Below are positions 61,533 to 64,000 of a stretch of DNA of 64,000 nt, one piece after another; position 1 is the stretch's first letter, and each line of letters starts with the position of its first letter. The notes under the pieces are model-generated. The model searched no databases, was not told where the DNA came from, and saw nothing but the letters and a program-made list of their open reading frames with translations. Made by a program: the position numbers and the translations under genes. Source of the DNA: an uncultured Pelagibacteraceae bacterium (GTDB lineage: Bacteria > Pseudomonadota > Alphaproteobacteria > Pelagibacterales > Pelagibacteraceae). The DNA lies in NCBI GenBank assembly GCA_902568875.1, contig CACFSG010000001.1, forward strand, positions 44,374-108,373, read 5' to 3'.

Positions 61533-61560
61533 TTGAATCAAAATATTAAACTATTATAAA
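61533..61560 (+). promoter_or_regulatory. Candidate promoter of tRNA-Met
   Basis: TTGAAT (61533-61538), 16 bases, then TATAAA (61555-61560), placing a start about 8-10 bases before the mature tRNA 5' end at 61576. In DNA this AT-rich, such matches occur by chance, so support is modest. Confidence 0.35.
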
Positions 61561-61575
61561 TCAACATCAGTAAAA

Positions 61576-61652
61576 GGCGGGGTAGCTCAGTTGGTTAGAG
61601 CGCGGGACTCATAAGCCCGAGGTCAGTGGTTCGATCCCACTTCCCGCTACCA
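61576..61652 (+). tRNA. tRNA-Met (CAU), elongator type
   Basis: 77 nt including an encoded CCA. The acceptor stem GGCGGGG pairs with TCCCGCT (two G-U pairs), the D arm is GCTC-AGTTGGTTA-GAGC, the anticodon loop is CTCATAA with CAT at 61610-61612, and the T arm is AGTGG-TTCGATC-CCACT. The D arm differs from initiator tRNAs. A tRNA-Ile with modified CAU cannot be fully excluded by eye. The top of the anticodon stem has an A-G mismatch. Confidence 0.9.
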
Positions 61653-61657
61653 TTATT

Positions 61658-62692
61658 TTATTTTACGAAAGTATCATTAAATTGGTTAGATACTCTCACA
61701 AATGTAGTACACTTGCTTAATTGTTTAAGAGAAGGTGCGCCAACATATGTACAGCTACTTCTGATTCCCCCAAGAATATTTGAAATAGTATCTTTTATTT
61801 TTCCTCTGTATTTAACTCTGACAACTCTGCCTTCGCTACTTCTATAATCAGATAAGCCACCATAATGTTTTTTATTAGCTGTGAGAGAACTTGATCCATA
61901 AAATTCTATATATTTACTTCCATTATTTTTTACAATTTTACCTTTACCTTCATCATGTCCTGCAAGCATTCCTCCAAGCATAACAAAATCTGCACCTCCA
62001 CCAAATCCTTTTGCAACATCGCCAGGGCATGTGCAACCACCATCAGCAATAATATGCGCTCCTAAACCGTGTGCTGCATCTGCACATTCCATAACAGCGC
62101 TTAATTGCGGATAGCCAACACCAGTTTGAATTCTAGTTGTACAAACGCTTCCGGGTCCGATACCAACTTTTACTATATCCGCACCACTTAATACTAATTC
62201 TTGTGTCATATCTGCCGTAACAACATTTCCAGCTATTATAGTTTTTGTTGGATATTTATCTCTAACTGATTTTATAAATTTACTAAAACGTTCTGAATAT
62301 CCATTGGCAACATCTATACAAATAAATTTTATAAAATTAAACTCTTTTAATAATTTATCAAGTCTACTGAAATCTTCTTTTTTAATACCAATACTTAAAG
62401 CAATATTTTTATAAATTGATTTAATTTTTTTATATTGATTTAATTTTTTAATATCGTGTTGTTTAGTTAGACAGGTAATCATGTTAAATTCAGCCATTTT
62501 TTCTGCAACTCCTAATTCACCTACACCATCCATATTTGCAGCCATGATTGGAATTCCTGACCATTCGTTGTTGCTATATTTGAATTTATAAGTTCTTTTT
62601 AAATCTACATCTTTACGACTTGATAAAGTGCTTCTTTTAGGTCTAAAAAGTACATCTGAATAATCAAGTTTTACTTCTTCTTCAATTCTCAT
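61658..62692 (-). CDS. guaC: GMP reductase
   Basis: 344 aa, IMPDH/GMPR barrel without CBS domains. VKLDYSDVLFRPKRSTLSSR, PIMAANMDGVGELGVAEKMA, VKVGIGPGSVCTTRIQTGVG (catalytic Cys184) and DGGCTCPGDVAKGFGGGADF match GuaC (E. coli Cys186). It converts GMP to IMP and ammonia with NADPH for purine interconversion. It ends six bases after the tRNA on the opposite strand. Confidence 0.93.
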   Translation of the reverse strand: MRIEEEVKLDYSDVLFRPKRSTLSSRKDVDLKRTYKFKYSNNEWSGIPIMAANMDGVGELGVAEKMAEFNMITCLTKQHDIKKLNQYKKIKSIYKNIALSIGIKKEDFSRLDKLLKEFNFIKFICIDVANGYSERFSKFIKSVRDKYPTKTIIAGNVVTADMTQELVLSGADIVKVGIGPGSVCTTRIQTGVGYPQLSAVMECADAAHGLGAHIIADGGCTCPGDVAKGFGGGADFVMLGGMLAGHDEGKGKIVKNNGSKYIEFYGSSSLTANKKHYGGLSDYRSSEGRVVRVKYRGKIKDTISNILGGIRSSCTYVGAPSLKQLSKCTTFVRVSNQFNDTFVK

Positions 62693-62743
62693 TTAAATTG
62701 TAAGTTATTATTATAAAAATTAATTTCAAATTAATAAATAGCC

Positions 62744-62752
62744 TGTGGATAA
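62744..62752 (-). promoter_or_regulatory. Single consensus DnaA box
   Basis: The minus strand reads TTATCCACA, an exact match to the strong DnaA-binding 9-mer, in the short gap between guaC and the sugar dehydratase gene. Only one copy is seen and no dnaA, gidA or similar gene is near, so this is not evidence for an origin. Confidence 0.4.
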
Positions 62753-62756
62753 GTTT

Positions 62757-63977
62757 TTAGCCAGTTATTCTTTTATATTTGAATTTTATTAAAATTTTTT
62801 TAAATACCTTACATATATAATTTAAATCATTTTTAATCATACCTTGATGACAACCTAATAATATTCCATTTTTCATTATATTGTCCGCAATTTTATTACA
62901 ATTCGGATGTTTTTTATAAGATTTATTTTTCATAACAGGTTGTTTTAAAATATTTCCTGTAAAAATAGTTCTAGTTTGTATGTTGTTTTTTTCAAAGAAT
63001 ATCTGCAAATCTTTCCTATTAAAGTACTTATTTTTTTTAATCACCAAAGGAAAAGCTAACCATGGTGTTTTTACTTCTGAATATTGTTCTGGAAGATTAA
63101 ATAAATCGTCATATTTATTAAAAAAACCTTTCAAATATTCAAAATTTCTAATTCTAATTTTTATGTTGTTTTTAAGTTTTTTAATTTGTTCAATTGCAAA
63201 AGCAGCAGATACTTCAGAAGGTAGAAAATTATACCCAAGTTCTGAAAAAATATATTTTCGATCATAATCTATATTTGAAATTTTAATATTGAATCTCTTA
63301 TTAATATGTTCTGACTCTCTAAAATTTGCTGAAGATCTTCCCCAACCTCTTAATAATTGTGCTTTTTGATATAATTTAAAGTCATTAAAACAAACTATTC
63401 CACCTGTGCCTGCACCATTAATAATGTGAGAAGCATAAAAACTATTAGTTGTTATGTCTGAAAATTTACCGGTATTTTTATTATTAAAAGTATAACCAAT
63501 AGTGTCAGCCGAATCTTCAATGACTTTTAAATTAAATTTTTTTGCAATTTGATTAATTAATTTCCAGTTTGCAATATTTCCAATTAAATTAGGAATCATT
63601 ATTGCGACTGTTTTTTTATTTATACATTTTACTATTTGTAAAGGATCAGCAACAAATTTATTTTTTTCAACTCCAATAAAATATGGTTTAAGACCGAGCT
63701 GATATATTGGAGCAACAGTTGTTGAAAAAGTTAAATTTGGTGTAATTATTTCTGAATTTTTTTTAAAGTTAAATGATGCGAGTGCTAGCAAATTCGCTGA
63801 TGATCCTGAGTTAACCATCAATCCATATTTTTTACCAAATATTTTGCAAACTTTATTTTCTAAAATTTTTACATTAGTTCCATCAACTAATGATAAACTA
63901 TTATTTTTAAGTACTTTATTAACAGCTTTTATTTCTCTTGAATCATAAATTGCTTTTCCATAATAAATTTTTTTCAT
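62757..63977 (-). CDS. DegT/DnrJ-fold PLP enzyme, probable sugar 3-dehydratase (ColD-like)
   Basis: 406 aa. MVNSGSSANLLALASFNFKK, PNLTFSTTVAPIYQLGLKPY and KVIEDSADTIGYTFNNKNTG show the DegT sugar-aminotransferase fold. At the PLP-lysine position the sequence is NSFYASHIINGAGTGG, with His184 instead of Lys. This is the hallmark of 3-dehydratases (ColD, RfbH) that use PMP to deoxygenate sugars. It lacks the RfbH iron-sulfur cysteines, so the ColD type is likelier. TIFTGNILKQPVMKNKSYKK and GILLGCHQGM also resemble ColD. It probably belongs to a surface-sugar cluster beyond the window. Confidence 0.82.
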   Translation of the reverse strand: MKKIYYGKAIYDSREIKAVNKVLKNNSLSLVDGTNVKILENKVCKIFGKKYGLMVNSGSSANLLALASFNFKKNSEIITPNLTFSTTVAPIYQLGLKPYFIGVEKNKFVADPLQIVKCINKKTVAIMIPNLIGNIANWKLINQIAKKFNLKVIEDSADTIGYTFNNKNTGKFSDITTNSFYASHIINGAGTGGIVCFNDFKLYQKAQLLRGWGRSSANFRESEHINKRFNIKISNIDYDRKYIFSELGYNFLPSEVSAAFAIEQIKKLKNNIKIRIRNFEYLKGFFNKYDDLFNLPEQYSEVKTPWLAFPLVIKKNKYFNRKDLQIFFEKNNIQTRTIFTGNILKQPVMKNKSYKKHPNCNKIADNIMKNGILLGCHQGMIKNDLNYICKVFKKILIKFKYKRITG

Positions 63978-64000
63978 AAGTGTTTATATTTTTTTAGAAA

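Noticed and set aside
61576-61652. Initiator tRNA-fMet
   Set aside because: The D arm GCTCAGTTGGTTAGAGC is of elongator type and the anticodon stem lacks the full three G-C pairs next to the loop.
62744-62752. Replication origin at the DnaA box
   Set aside because: Only one box, no cluster, no origin-associated genes.
1-64000. CRISPR arrays, insertion sequences, prophage or integrase genes
   Set aside because: No regularly spaced repeats, transposase, integrase or phage structural genes were seen on either strand.

Overview
The window looks like a piece of a SAR11 (Pelagibacterales, Alphaproteobacteria) chromosome. The DNA is very AT-rich and gene-dense: most intergenic gaps are under 100 bases, and many stop and start codons overlap (ATGA, TAATG). 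The gene content is typical of a streamlined marine oligotroph: sarcosine oxidase, several GcvT/dimethylglycine-dehydrogenase-type enzymes, an iron ABC transporter, a TauABC-type transporter and SMR exporters. I see no insertion sequences, phage genes or CRISPR arrays. The assignment rests on gene content and style, not on a database match.

Layout. 1-6131: formate-THF ligase (partial, minus) diverges from the soxBDAG sarcosine oxidase operon. 6137-9000: DMT exporter, a secreted repeat protein, an unknown protein, an Asp/Glu-racemase-like protein and a cold-shock protein. 9116-11129: purE-purK-GNAT (minus). 11232-14630: an unusual four-gene unit made of an M19-dipeptidase-like protein with substituted metal ligands, a 553-aa protein of unknown family, a DUF3726-like protein and an unlisted 53-aa CxxC/CxxC protein. 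14627-17279 (minus): a Yip1-like protein, a DmdA/LigM-like THF-dependent methyltransferase and a short MetF. 17360-28800: a long co-directional run with a Rieske oxygenase, an APS-kinase-like plus nucleotidyltransferase pair, enoyl-CoA hydratase, MsrA and others, ending in a dimethylglycine-dehydrogenase-like enzyme, ETF beta/alpha and ETF-quinone oxidoreductase. 28801-32217: DUF2237, hisI, folE, acuI and a LysR regulator. 32263-37307: a Fur-box-controlled Fe(III) ABC transporter followed by azlCD. 37314-46817: thioredoxin-like protein, peroxiredoxin, ETHE1-like MBL enzyme, many small orphan genes, two SMR proteins, an inositol-phosphatase-like enzyme, a gamma-butyrobetaine-hydroxylase-like enzyme, LysE and pseudoazurin. 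46856-56560: a probable organosulfonate (taurine / dihydroxypropanesulfonate) uptake and catabolism region. 56565-64000: a second dimethylglycine-dehydrogenase-like enzyme, a BASS transporter, a double-HTH regulator, two tiny membrane proteins, tRNA-Met, GMP reductase and a ColD-like sugar dehydratase.

How it fits together. Much of the window feeds the folate one-carbon pool. Rieske and flavin enzymes can strip N-methyl groups from methylated amines, GcvT domains load the carbon on THF, and MetF and Fhs interconvert the THF forms. Electrons from the first dimethylglycine-dehydrogenase-like enzyme can pass through the adjacent ETF and ETF-QO to quinone. The sulfonate region carries transporter, aminotransferase, alanine dehydrogenase, HpsN/HisD-type dehydrogenase, sulfolactate/malate-type dehydrogenase and phosphotransacetylase. 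It lacks the expected desulfonating enzyme (Xsc or SuyAB).

Limits. Gene names come from reading motifs by eye. Substrates of the GcvT-like, Rieske, ABC and dehydrogenase proteins are inferred from context. Several starts in the ORF track are TTG codons upstream of better ATG starts; I corrected these where I could.
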